In this document: piece after piece, positions 8,573 to 16,738 of the stretch
Layout: the number at the start of each line of letters is the position of its first letter
Position numbering within the stretch: the stretch's first letter is position 1
Assembly (NCBI RefSeq): GCF_036379515.1
Contig: NZ_DASVGN010000024.1
Coordinates: 1 to 40,503 of the forward strand
Length of the DNA: 40,503 nt
Source of the DNA: Castellaniella sp036379515
GTDB lineage: Bacteria; Pseudomonadota; Gammaproteobacteria; Burkholderiales; Burkholderiaceae_B
Direction of reading: 5' to 3'
Program-made: the position numbers and the translations under genes
The notes under the pieces: model-generated
Database searches by the model: none
Seen by the model: only the letters and a program-made list of their open reading frames with translations
What the model was told of the DNA's origin: nothing

Positions 8573-9475
8573 ATGGACTTCGTCCTCCAGCAATTCATCA
8601 ACGGAGTGACGGTTGGCGGCATTTATGCTCTGATCGCCCTCGGCTACACGATGGTCTACGGGGTGCTGAAGATGATCAACTTCGCCCACGGTGACCTATG
8701 CATCATGGGCGCGTTCATCGGCCTCACTACCCTGACGTCCGGCGTGTTCGGCGGCCTGCCCACTCCAGTGCTGCTCGCGCTGGCCTTCCTGATTGCCATG
8801 ATTGTCGTCGGCGTTGCCGGCACTCTGCTCGATCAGCTCGCCTACAAGCCGCTGCGCAAAGCGCACCGCCTGTCGGCTGTAGTGTCGGCTCTGGGTGCAT
8901 CCATGCTGATCGAAAACGGCCTGATGCTCATCTGGGGACCGAACGTGCAGGTGTTCCCAAGCAACATCCTGCCCACCACCACCTGGCACATTGGCGGAGC
9001 CTACCTCAGCTTCGTGCAGCTGGTCATCATCGTGGGTGCGTTCGTCCTGATGGCCGCCCTGTATTACTTCGTGCATCACACGCGCCTGGGAACCGCCATC
9101 CGCGCCACGGCCATCGATCAGGATGCGGCCCGTCTCATGGGCATCAATGTCAACCGTGTCATTGCGCTGGTATTCATCATCGGCCCGGTGCTGGGTGCCA
9201 TTGGCGGCTTGTTCGTTGGCCTGTATTACCGCCAAACATATTTCACCATGGGCTGGTCCTACGGTCTGAGCGCGTTCATTGCGGCCATCATTGGCGGCAT
9301 CGGGAACATTCCGGGTGCCATGCTGGGCGGCCTGGTCCTGGGGTTGTTCAACGCCTTCGGCGCTGGCTACATCTCCAGCTCCTGGCAGGATGCGATCACC
9401 TTCGCCCTGCTGATTGCCATTCTTTTGGTGCGTCCGTCCGGCTTGCTCGGTGAACGCGTCGCGGAAAAGGTTTGA
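8573..9475 (+). CDS. livH: Branched-chain amino-acid ABC transporter permease LivH
   Basis: The 300-aa, strongly hydrophobic product is an inner-membrane permease of the LivH type. It has the characteristic start QQFINGVTVGGIYALIALGY, then GYTMVYGVLKMINFAHGD. The cytoplasmic coupling loop reads TAIRATAIDQDAARLMGINV, and the segment IIGGIGNIPGAMLGG is near the C-terminus. It would pair with LivM to form the transmembrane channel served by LivG/LivF ATPases. The ribosome-binding site is weak. The stop is 3 bp from livM. Confidence 0.95.
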   Translation: MDFVLQQFINGVTVGGIYALIALGYTMVYGVLKMINFAHGDLCIMGAFIGLTTLTSGVFGGLPTPVLLALAFLIAMIVVGVAGTLLDQLAYKPLRKAHRLSAVVSALGASMLIENGLMLIWGPNVQVFPSNILPTTTWHIGGAYLSFVQLVIIVGAFVLMAALYYFVHHTRLGTAIRATAIDQDAARLMGINVNRVIALVFIIGPVLGAIGGLFVGLYYRQTYFTMGWSYGLSAFIAAIIGGIGNIPGAMLGGLVLGLFNAFGAGYISSSWQDAITFALLIAILLVRPSGLLGERVAEKV

Positions 9476-9478
9476 GCC

Positions 9479-10474
9479 ATGGAAACATCAGTGACATCCC
9501 ACATTCAAACCAAGGGGGGCCTCCCCCCCGCAGCGCCCAAGGCGTCGACCACGACGCGCGTATTGCGCATTCTCGGCCCAGTACTCTGGGTGATCGGCCT
9601 TGCCATTCCATCGGTACTGTCACCCGCATGGATTACCATCGGCGGTATCTTTGCCATTTATTCCATCGTGGCACTGTCGCAAGACATCGTGTTGGGCCGC
9701 GCCGGAATGTACGATATGGGCCATGCAGTGTTCTTCGGCATAGGGGCTTACACCAGCGCCATTCTGTCGTTGAGCTTCAACTGGCCCATTCTGTGGACCA
9801 TCCCTGTTGCCATCGTGCTATCGGCAGCACTCGGTGCAATTTTATCGGCGCCCATCGTCAAGCTGCGCGGCGATTACCTGCTGGTGGTGACCATAGGCTT
9901 CAACGCCATCTTCGTGCTGGCCATGAAAAACAATGTCTTCGGCATCACGGGCGGCGCCGACGGTCTGTTCGGCGTCAGCGGCCCCACGGTGCTGGGTCAG
10001 TCGCTTGGCACGCAAAGTGATCTGTTCTACTTGAACTGGGTGGTACTCGCCCTGGTCTTGTGGCTCATGCGCAACCTGGACCGTTCCGCATTGGGACGCA
10101 CGTTCCGCTACCTCAAATACGACGAACTCGCGGCCACGACGCTGGGAGTCAATGCCCGCAACTACAAGGTCGCCGCCTTTGCGCTGTCGGCCGGTTTTGC
10201 CGGTCTGGCGGGCACGCTGTTTGCCATGCAGCTTTCAGCCGTCAGCCCAGGCTCATTTCAGTTCACGGATTCCGTCGTCCTCTTCGCCATCGTATTGGTG
10301 GGCGGGCAAGCGTCTGTGCCGGGCGTGCTGCTGGGTACTGCCATGATGTTTGTAGTACCGCAAATTTTCACGGATCTCGCTCAATACCGCTATCTGGCTT
10401 TTGGAATCGCCATGATCCTCGTCATGATACTCAGGCCTCAGGGCATCTGGCCCGCACGCAAGGGGACACTATGA
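9479..10474 (+). CDS. livM: Branched-chain amino-acid ABC transporter permease LivM
   Basis: The 331-aa permease is the partner of LivH. Visible family segments are GRAGMYDMGHAVFFGIGAYT, LRGDYLLVVTIGF, the coupling-loop region NLDRSALGRTFRYLKYDELA and ALSAGFAGLAGTLFAMQ. The N-terminus has about 30 polar residues before the first membrane helix. Within it lie a run of six G (9514-9519) and a run of seven C (9523-9529) that could pair with each other. It starts 3 bp after livH, and its stop overlaps the livG start (ATGA). Confidence 0.95.
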   Translation: METSVTSHIQTKGGLPPAAPKASTTTRVLRILGPVLWVIGLAIPSVLSPAWITIGGIFAIYSIVALSQDIVLGRAGMYDMGHAVFFGIGAYTSAILSLSFNWPILWTIPVAIVLSAALGAILSAPIVKLRGDYLLVVTIGFNAIFVLAMKNNVFGITGGADGLFGVSGPTVLGQSLGTQSDLFYLNWVVLALVLWLMRNLDRSALGRTFRYLKYDELAATTLGVNARNYKVAAFALSAGFAGLAGTLFAMQLSAVSPGSFQFTDSVVLFAIVLVGGQASVPGVLLGTAMMFVVPQIFTDLAQYRYLAFGIAMILVMILRPQGIWPARKGTL

Positions 10475-11310
10475 AAACCCCCGACACCTCATCGACGCCG
10501 CCGCTCCTGGAACTGGACGAGATTGGAATCAGCTTTGGCGGCTTGCGTGCCGTCGACGACCTCAGTTTCCGCGTGCGGCAGGGTGAAATCGTCGGTCTGA
10601 TCGGCCCCAACGGCGCAGGCAAGACCACGGTCTTCAATATGATTACGGGAGTCTACCAACCCACCAACGGCCATATTCGCTGGCATGGCAAAGACATTAC
10701 GGGAATTGCTCCCCACCGCGTCGCACAGGCCGGCATTCGACGTACTTTCCAGACCATCCGACTGTTCTCCGACATGACCGTGCTCGAAAACGTGGTCGCA
10801 GGCGAACATCTGCAGATCCGCCAGAAATGGTGGCAAGGTCTGCTGAACACCCCTGCGCAGCGCCGTGAAGAAGGTGAGCTCATCACGCGCGCCACTGCCG
10901 TTCTCGAACAATTGGACTTGCTGGACGTGGCGCACGAGATGGCCACATCCCTACCCTACGGAGCACAACGCCGCGTGGAAATGGCCCGCACCCTGGTGGG
11001 GCAGCCCGAGCTCATCATTCTGGACGAACCCGCTGCAGGCTTGAACGAGCTCGAATCGTCAGCGCTCAATGACACCATCCGCGCCATCCGCAACAGCGGC
11101 ATCACGGTCATTTTGGTGGAACACGACATGAGCGTAGTCATGAACGTCACGGACAACATCGTGGTCATCAATTTTGGCAAGAAGATCGCTGAAGGGAAAC
11201 CTGAAGAGATCCGCAGCAACCCCTTGGTCATCGAAGCCTATCTAGGGCAGGACGACGATGAAGAGGACCCCTTGATGACAGCTGTTCAGGAAGGCCAGGT
11301 GACTCCATGA
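10471..11310 (+). CDS. livG: Branched-chain amino-acid ABC transporter ATPase LivG
   Basis: The 279-aa cytoplasmic ATPase has Walker A GPNGAGKTT, a signature-like LPYGAQRRVEMAR (the usual LivG variant of LSGGQ), Walker B LIILDEPAAGLN and the switch His in ILVEHDMSVVM. The start is the ATG at 10471 overlapping the livM stop; the same frame is open further upstream inside livM but has no family similarity there. The acidic C-terminal tail (DDDEEDP) is unremarkable. Its end overlaps the livF ATG by 4 bp. Confidence 0.96.
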   Translation: MKTPDTSSTPPLLELDEIGISFGGLRAVDDLSFRVRQGEIVGLIGPNGAGKTTVFNMITGVYQPTNGHIRWHGKDITGIAPHRVAQAGIRRTFQTIRLFSDMTVLENVVAGEHLQIRQKWWQGLLNTPAQRREEGELITRATAVLEQLDLLDVAHEMATSLPYGAQRRVEMARTLVGQPELIILDEPAAGLNELESSALNDTIRAIRNSGITVILVEHDMSVVMNVTDNIVVINFGKKIAEGKPEEIRSNPLVIEAYLGQDDDEEDPLMTAVQEGQVTP

Positions 11311-12017
11311 CTCATTTGCTGGAAATCGACGATCTGCGTGTCAATTACGGGCACATTCAGGCACTGAAGGGCATTTCGCTGCACGTAGACGAGCGCGAGG
11401 TGGTCGCCATCCTGGGTGCCAACGGAGCGGGCAAAACTACGCTGATGCGCACGCTCAGCGGTCTGATTGCGCCCAAGTCGGGCAAGATCACATTCGGCGG
11501 ACACGAGACGACTCACATGGGCGCTGATCGCATCGTGCGCCTGGGCATCGGTCAATCGCCCGAAGGGCGCCGCGTGTTTGGCACCCTTTCGGTCGCCGAA
11601 AACCTGCGCATGGGGGGCTTCACCCGTCCACCTGCTGAAATCGACGAGAGTTGCGAGCACGTCTACAAAATCTTCCCAAGGCTGTACGAACGACGTGCGC
11701 AATTGGCGGGCACACTTTCGGGTGGTGAACAACAAATGCTCGCGATCGGGCGCGCGCTGGTGACAAAGCCTCGGCTGCTGTTGCTTGATGAACCCAGTCT
11801 GGGGCTGGCACCGATCATCGTACGCAATATCTTCCAGGTGCTCAGGGATGTCCGCGATACAGGGGTCACGATTCTGATCGTGGAGCAAAACGCTCGCATG
11901 GCGCTGAAGCTTGCAGATCGCGGCTATGTGCTGGAAGTCGGTAAGTTGTCACACGAAGGGCCCGCCCGGGAATTGCTGTCGTCGCCGGAGATTCAGGCGG
12001 CCTATCTGGGGCATTGA
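11307..12017 (+). CDS. livF: Branched-chain amino-acid ABC transporter ATPase LivF
   Basis: The 236-aa ATPase is the second nucleotide-binding subunit of the importer. It has Walker A GANGAGKTT, signature LSGGEQQMLAIGRAL, Walker B LLLLDEPSLGLAP and the switch segment ILIVEQNARMAL (the Q before N is typical of LivF). It is coupled to livG by an ATGA overlap and is the last gene of the operon. A run of hairpins separates it from the convergent putA. Confidence 0.96.
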   Translation: MTHLLEIDDLRVNYGHIQALKGISLHVDEREVVAILGANGAGKTTLMRTLSGLIAPKSGKITFGGHETTHMGADRIVRLGIGQSPEGRRVFGTLSVAENLRMGGFTRPPAEIDESCEHVYKIFPRLYERRAQLAGTLSGGEQQMLAIGRALVTKPRLLLLDEPSLGLAPIIVRNIFQVLRDVRDTGVTILIVEQNARMALKLADRGYVLEVGKLSHEGPARELLSSPEIQAAYLGH

Positions 12018-12025
12018 TAGGGGCT

Positions 12026-12049
12026 GGAATCGTCTTGCGAGGCGATTCC
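12026..12049 (+). terminator. Possible liv operon terminator hairpin
   Basis: GGAATCG (12026-12032) pairs with CGATTCC (12043-12049), 8 bp after the livF stop. There is no clear T-run, so it may act with the hairpins that follow rather than alone. Confidence 0.4.
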
Positions 12050-12063
12050 GTTCAAGCTGACTA

Positions 12064-12163
12064 CACCTCAAATGCACCCGGGATCTGGCTTGCAAGCCAG
12101 ATCCGTAAACCCAACCTCACCTCAAATGCACCCGGGATCTGGCTTGCAAGCCAGATCCGTAAA
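12064..12163. repeat. Two tandem 46-bp units, each with a perfect 24-bp palindrome
   Basis: Positions 12064-12109 and 12118-12163 are identical over 46 bp, at a period of 54 bp. Each holds a perfect palindrome of 24 bp (12081-12104 and 12135-12158) with half-site GGATCTGGCTTG. The units begin CACCTCAAATG and end CCGTAAA. The arrangement resembles REP/BIME-type intergenic repeats placed between convergent genes, and each palindrome could fold into a hairpin on either strand. No other copy was seen in this window. Confidence 0.85.
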
Positions 12164-12208
12164 TCGGGCGACCGAGGGTCCGCAGGGACCCTCGGATCGT
12201 CCCGATTT
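12161..12208. terminator. Long hairpin terminator overlapping the putA stop
   Basis: The inner stem CCGAGGGTCC (12172-12181) pairs with GGACCCTCGG (12186-12195) around a 4-nt loop. The outer stem AAATCGGG (12161-12168) pairs with CCCGATTT (12201-12208). The intervening CGA/TCG can also pair, leaving two single-base bulges. It lies between convergent livF and putA and includes bases of the putA TAA, so it can serve both strands. Confidence 0.65.
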
Positions 12209-15200
12209 ACCCCACCATCATTAACGAGGCGTTGCCGCCGGCAGCGGCGGTGTTGATGCACAGCGACACCTCACGCACGAGCATTTCCAGCGGATAGCCC
12301 GTACCCGAAGACAGCTCATCCGTGCGCCGCGCGATGACTGGTACGATGGGGCCTTCCCGGGCTGCCACTAACTGAGTGAGCTTCAGCAGCGCATCCCCAT
12401 CGCCCTCGAAGAGCACGGCCTGATAAGAGGCTTTTCCGAGGTCAGCGAGCACAACCCAGGCAGGCGCAGCACCCTCATCCTTGAACCGATACAGGCTACG
12501 CGACTCGGGAGTATCCACACATAGCATCGCGTTGCCGGTTTTCAGGCAGGCGTCGCGTTGAGCCTGCGCACCCGCCAGGCTGACAGCCTGGCACAGTACG
12601 ACCCCTCGGGGTTTGAGGCGATAAACGTTGCTCTCGCCGGTTGGGCCAGGCAGATCCAACGTCGCCTTACCGCCCGCAACATCACCTTGCACCGGCAAGT
12701 CGACGGGGCCAGAGGCGAGGAGCCGATGCAAATACAAGGGGCCACCGGCTTTGGGCCCAGTTCCGGAGAGGCCTTCACCGCCAAACGGCTGCACGCCAAC
12801 GGTGGCTCCCACGATATTGCGGTTCACATAGATGTTGCCCGCGCGAATGCGATCCGCCACGTGATGCACCGTTTCGTCCAGGCGTGTGTGCACGCCAAAG
12901 GTGAGGCCGTACCCTCGGCCATTGATCTCGTCGATGACTTTGTCCAGGTCACGGCGGCGGTAGCGCAGCACGTGGAGCACCGGCCCGAAGACTTCGCGTT
13001 CGAGTTCACCCACATCAGAGATCTCGATCATCGTGGGGGCAACAAAGGTACCATGACCTGTTTGCGCGAGGTCCAGCTCACTACGCTCGACCACGTGTCC
13101 TGCCGCCTTCATGGACGAGACGTGCCGTTCGATTACCGTCTGAGCTTCGCTGTCGATGACCGGCCCAATATCGGTGGACAGCAATTCTGGGCGCCCTACC
13201 CGCAACTCGTGCAACGCGCCGCGCAACATCGTCAGGGTGCGATCGGCACAATCTTCCTGCACGCACAGCACCCGCAGTGCCGAACACCGTTGTCCGGCCG
13301 AGTCGAAGGCAGAGCTCAGCACGTCATACACCACTTGTTCCGTGAGCGCTGAAGAATCCACGATCAGCGCGTTCTGACCTCCCGTCTCCGCAATCAGAGG
13401 GACAGGACGCCCCGAAGCATCCAATCTCTTGGCCAAGGTCGCCGCAATCAGCTTGGCAACTTCGGTCGACCCCGTAAACATGACACCGTGAACGACTGGG
13501 CTGGCCACCAAGGCGGCCCCAGTGGTTTCACCTTGCCCTGGCAAAAGCTGCACTGCCGCAGCCGGCACCCCCGCACGATGAAGTACCGAAATGCCATAGG
13601 CCGCAATCAGGTTGGTCTGCTCGGCTGGCTTCGCCAGCACAACATTGCCCGCAGCAAGCGCAGCGCTGATCTGCCCAGTGAAAATCGCCAGCGGAAAATT
13701 CCAGGGGCTGATGCATAGCACGGGGCCCAGAGGTCGATGCGTCGCGTTCGAGAACTCAGCCTCGATGCGCGCGGCATAGTACCTTAGAAAGTCGATGGCC
13801 TCGCGGACCTCGGAGATCGCGTTCGGGAACGACTTGCCTGCCTCGCGGATGATCAGGCCAATGGTGGCCTGCATTTCGGATTCCATGATCTGTGCCGCGT
13901 GACGTAAGCACTGAGCACGCTCGGCGACCGGCGTTGCCGCCCAGATAGGCGCCGCATATTCTGCACGACGAAGCGCCGACTCGACGTCACGCGCGTCAGC
14001 TTCAATCAACCGACCCACCTGATCGCGACGATCAGCGGGATTGAGGACAGGCCGCATCCGCGCGTCATCCCAATCACCGGGGGGTGCCGCCTGCCAGACC
14101 TGGCCGCTGCTGGCCAGCAATGCTGCCGCCAGTGACCCCAGGCGGTGTTCGTTGCTCAGATCCAGGCCCGCAGAATTCTGGCGATGGTCCCGCGCCTGGT
14201 ACAAGTCTTTAGGCAATGGAATGCGTTCGTGGGGGGTACCCAGCGGATGAATATCACGGGCTTTGGCGACCGGGTCTTCGACCAGCGAAGCCACTGGCAC
14301 GGATTTGTCGCCAATCTGATTCACGAAAGAAGTGTTAGCACCGTTTTCCAGCAAGCGCCGAACCAGATACGCCAACAAGGTTTCGTGCGTACCCACGGGT
14401 GCGTAAATCCGGCAAGGGCGATTCAAGTGCCCCTTGGCCACTGGGCCTACCACCTCTTCGTACAAAGGCTCGCCCATCCCGTGCAGGCACTGAAATTCGT
14501 ATTGCCCAGGATAGTAGTTTTCACCCGCCATCGTGTAAATGGAGGCCAGCGTCTGCGCATTGTGAGTGGCAAATTGCGGGAATACCGCGTCAGGCGCGGA
14601 CAGCAGCTTGCGGGCACATGCCAGATACGACACGTCGGTGTGCACCTTGCGCGTGTAGACCGGGTAGCCTTCCAGGCCGTCGATCTGCGCCCGTTTGATT
14701 TCAGAGTCCCAATAGGCTCCCTTGACCAGTCGCACCATCAGGCGGTGTTTGCTGCGGCGCGCGAGATCAATCAGGAAATCGATGACGAAGGGGCAGCGCT
14801 TCTGGTAGGCTTGCACCACGAAACCGATGCCGTTCCACCCGCGCAAGCGCTCGTCGAAGCACATGGCCTCGAGGAGATCGAGCGAAAGCTCGAGGCGATC
14901 AGCTTCTTCGGCATCGATATTCAGACCAATATCGTAGCGGCGCGCCAGAACGGCAAGTTCGAGCATGCGCGGCAACAATTCAGACATGGCACGATCGCGC
15001 TGAGCTCGGGAATAGCGCGGATGCAGCGCCGACAACTTGATCGAGATGCCGGGCCCTTCGTAGATACCTCTGCCTTGCGCGGCCTTGCCGATTGCCTGGA
15101 TCGCTTGCTCGTACAGCTTGTAATAATGTGCAGCGTCTTCTGCCGTCGTTGCGGCCTCACCCAGCATGTCGTAGGAATACCGGAACCCCAGATCCTCGAG

Positions 15201-15992
15201 CTTGCGGCCATTGGCCAAGGCCGATGCAATGGTCTGTCCGGCAACGAACTGTTCGCCCATGAGGCGCATGGCCATGTTGACGCCACGACGAATCAGTGGC
15301 TCACCGCCCTTGGCAATCAGCCGGGTCAGGGCGCGCGACAGATTTTGTTCGCTGTGCACCCCCACCAGCTTGCCCGTCACCAGTAGCCCCCAGGTGGCTG
15401 CGTTCACGAAAAGCGATTGCGACTCACCAACGTGGGCTTTCCAGTCGCCTCGGCTGATTTTGTCGCGGATCAACGCATCGCGCGTGGCCCGGTCAGGGAT
15501 GCGCAGCAAGGCCTCGGCCAGACACATCAGTGCGACGCCTTCCTGGCTGGACAGTGAAAATTCTTGAATGACGCCCTCGACCCCGCCTCCGGTACGTTTG
15601 TCTCTCAAAGCTTGTACCAGGCGGGAAGCGAGCGCAGTCACTTCGGCCTGCTGGGGCACCTCGGCCTGATCCACCAGCATCGCCACGCACTCAGCCTCAG
15701 GGCGCCGATAGGCCGCCGTGATGGCAGAGCGCAGTACGGACTGAGGCTGAACCTCTTGAGCAAAAGCGTAGAAAGGCGTCTGCGGATCGGGTTCGGTGAC
15801 GGCATCGGGCGCATCAGGGTCCAGTCGGTGATCGATATCCGCTGGCAATTGACCCCGCTCGATGGCCTCGATATAGGTAATGAGTGCCTGTTTGTGCAGC
15901 CAATGGGGAGTACAGCCCAGCGATTGCGCAAGCTCTTTGAGGCGATCGCGCAAAGCCTCATCTACCTTTACACCCAGGGTAACCGTACTCAT
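12207..15992 (-). CDS. putA: Trifunctional proline dehydrogenase / P5C dehydrogenase / regulator PutA
   Basis: PutA oxidises proline to glutamate. The 1261-aa product begins with a ribbon-helix-helix DNA-binding segment (residues about 1-48, TVTLGVKVDEALRDRL then a helix-turn-helix-like stretch), so it should also repress its own gene. The FAD-dependent proline dehydrogenase part includes YEGPGISIKLSALHPRYS, RLVKGAYWDSEIKRAQ and EFQCLHGMGEPLYEEV. The aldehyde-dehydrogenase part has catalytic Glu869 (ETGGQN) and Cys903 (AGQRCSAL), 34 residues apart as usual for the family. A C-terminal domain of about 250 residues follows. No putP transporter is adjacent. E. coli PutA is slightly longer (about 1320 aa). 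Confidence 0.97.
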   Translation of the reverse strand: MSTVTLGVKVDEALRDRLKELAQSLGCTPHWLHKQALITYIEAIERGQLPADIDHRLDPDAPDAVTEPDPQTPFYAFAQEVQPQSVLRSAITAAYRRPEAECVAMLVDQAEVPQQAEVTALASRLVQALRDKRTGGGVEGVIQEFSLSSQEGVALMCLAEALLRIPDRATRDALIRDKISRGDWKAHVGESQSLFVNAATWGLLVTGKLVGVHSEQNLSRALTRLIAKGGEPLIRRGVNMAMRLMGEQFVAGQTIASALANGRKLEDLGFRYSYDMLGEAATTAEDAAHYYKLYEQAIQAIGKAAQGRGIYEGPGISIKLSALHPRYSRAQRDRAMSELLPRMLELAVLARRYDIGLNIDAEEADRLELSLDLLEAMCFDERLRGWNGIGFVVQAYQKRCPFVIDFLIDLARRSKHRLMVRLVKGAYWDSEIKRAQIDGLEGYPVYTRKVHTDVSYLACARKLLSAPDAVFPQFATHNAQTLASIYTMAGENYYPGQYEFQCLHGMGEPLYEEVVGPVAKGHLNRPCRIYAPVGTHETLLAYLVRRLLENGANTSFVNQIGDKSVPVASLVEDPVAKARDIHPLGTPHERIPLPKDLYQARDHRQNSAGLDLSNEHRLGSLAAALLASSGQVWQAAPPGDWDDARMRPVLNPADRRDQVGRLIEADARDVESALRRAEYAAPIWAATPVAERAQCLRHAAQIMESEMQATIGLIIREAGKSFPNAISEVREAIDFLRYYAARIEAEFSNATHRPLGPVLCISPWNFPLAIFTGQISAALAAGNVVLAKPAEQTNLIAAYGISVLHRAGVPAAAVQLLPGQGETTGAALVASPVVHGVMFTGSTEVAKLIAATLAKRLDASGRPVPLIAETGGQNALIVDSSALTEQVVYDVLSSAFDSAGQRCSALRVLCVQEDCADRTLTMLRGALHELRVGRPELLSTDIGPVIDSEAQTVIERHVSSMKAAGHVVERSELDLAQTGHGTFVAPTMIEISDVGELEREVFGPVLHVLRYRRRDLDKVIDEINGRGYGLTFGVHTRLDETVHHVADRIRAGNIYVNRNIVGATVGVQPFGGEGLSGTGPKAGGPLYLHRLLASGPVDLPVQGDVAGGKATLDLPGPTGESNVYRLKPRGVVLCQAVSLAGAQAQRDACLKTGNAMLCVDTPESRSLYRFKDEGAAPAWVVLADLGKASYQAVLFEGDGDALLKLTQLVAAREGPIVPVIARRTDELSSGTGYPLEMLVREVSLCINTAAAGGNASLMMVG

Positions 15993-16055
15993 GTCAGGAT
16001 TCCGCAGCAGAAAGCCAAGGCCGGGAACAGCCCCGGCTCTTAGCGAATGCTAGAC

Positions 16056-16110
16056 GGTTGTACCTGCTATTGCCATTATGGTTAACCCGAAAGTGCTAAA
16101 AGGTACAACC
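16056..16110. promoter_or_regulatory. Inverted repeat upstream of putA, candidate operator
   Basis: GGTTGTACC (16056-16064) and GGTACAACC (16102-16110) form a perfect 9-bp inverted repeat with a 37-bp spacer, within the 103-bp putA-pqiC gap and the last codons of pqiC. A CATAAT sequence on the minus strand inside the spacer could be a -10 element for putA. PutA of enterics binds GTTGCA-type sites; these GTTGTA half-sites are similar, so autoregulation is a guess. A GCCGGG/CCCGGC hairpin near 16018-16035 lies in the putA leader. Confidence 0.35.
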
Positions 16111-16728
16111 TTTTGAAACGATATTGGGTGCAGCCGCCTCAGAAGCGCCGGCTGCCGGTTGAGCGATAAGCCGCGCCAGTTGTGAAACCAAATGCTGCTG
16201 TGCCTGCACCAGCGACGACACGCTCGCGCCGGCAGGCCGAGACAGAGATGCTTGGCAGACCTTCACTCCTCTGGTGCCAGGGACACGGTCGGTCCACGTC
16301 GCATTCAGCCAGGCTGCACTCCCCCAGACCAGGCCAAATCGAGTCACTTGCACCACGATATCCCGCGTGGGGAGTCCTCCTGCTGCAACAGACGAACCGA
16401 TGCGCCGAGGAACTCGAAGCCGTTGCGCGACCTCTGTGCCAAGCTGGCTCTGAAGCTGATCGCGTAGAGGAGCGACCCAAAGAGAGTCATTCAGCACCTG
16501 CACCGCCGGCGCGCGTGCCGGATCAACCACGACCAACTGAATCCTGTCGGCCTCGGCCGGGATACGAGATACCCGCAACGACAACTCGTAGCCAGCGGGC
16601 GCCAATGCTTCAGGTATGACCCTGGCTGCCGTAGATGCTCCTGCCAGACTGTAATAACGCAGCTGTGGCGAAGCACATCCAGACAGAAATACAGCAAGAG
16701 CCAAACCCAGACAATGTTTCCAGTTCAT
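16096..16728 (-). CDS. pqiC: PqiC-like outer-membrane lipoprotein
   Basis: The 210-aa product begins with a lipoprotein signal peptide (MNWKHCLGLALAVFLSGC, lipobox LSGC). It continues with RYYSL, the family segment ELSLRVSRIPAEADRIQLVV and a conserved WVAPLRDQLQSQLGTEV. This matches the PqiC/YmbA (ABC-type transport auxiliary, DUF330) family. PqiC is thought to anchor the PqiB tube to the outer membrane for lipid traffic between membranes. The start ATG 16728 is 10 bp beyond the pqiB stop. Order and spacing with pqiA and pqiB support one operon. Confidence 0.9.
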   Translation of the reverse strand: MNWKHCLGLALAVFLSGCASPQLRYYSLAGASTAARVIPEALAPAGYELSLRVSRIPAEADRIQLVVVDPARAPAVQVLNDSLWVAPLRDQLQSQLGTEVAQRLRVPRRIGSSVAAGGLPTRDIVVQVTRFGLVWGSAAWLNATWTDRVPGTRGVKVCQASLSRPAGASVSSLVQAQQHLVSQLARLIAQPAAGASEAAAPNIVSKGCTF

Positions 16729-16738
16729 GCGTGGACTC

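Noticed and set aside
12064..12163. A minimal CRISPR array
   Set aside because: There are only two units with an 8-bp interval, each internally palindromic, with no cas genes; it is a tandem palindromic repeat.
12014..12261. A repeated peptide (SNAPGIWLASQIRK) readable in both directions between livF and putA
   Set aside because: It is the translation of the palindromic DNA repeat; no start signal or family supports a protein.
14145..15386. A 413-codon open frame antisense to putA
   Set aside because: It lies wholly opposite conserved PutA codons, has no recognisable domain or ribosome-binding site, and is expected by chance in GC-rich DNA.
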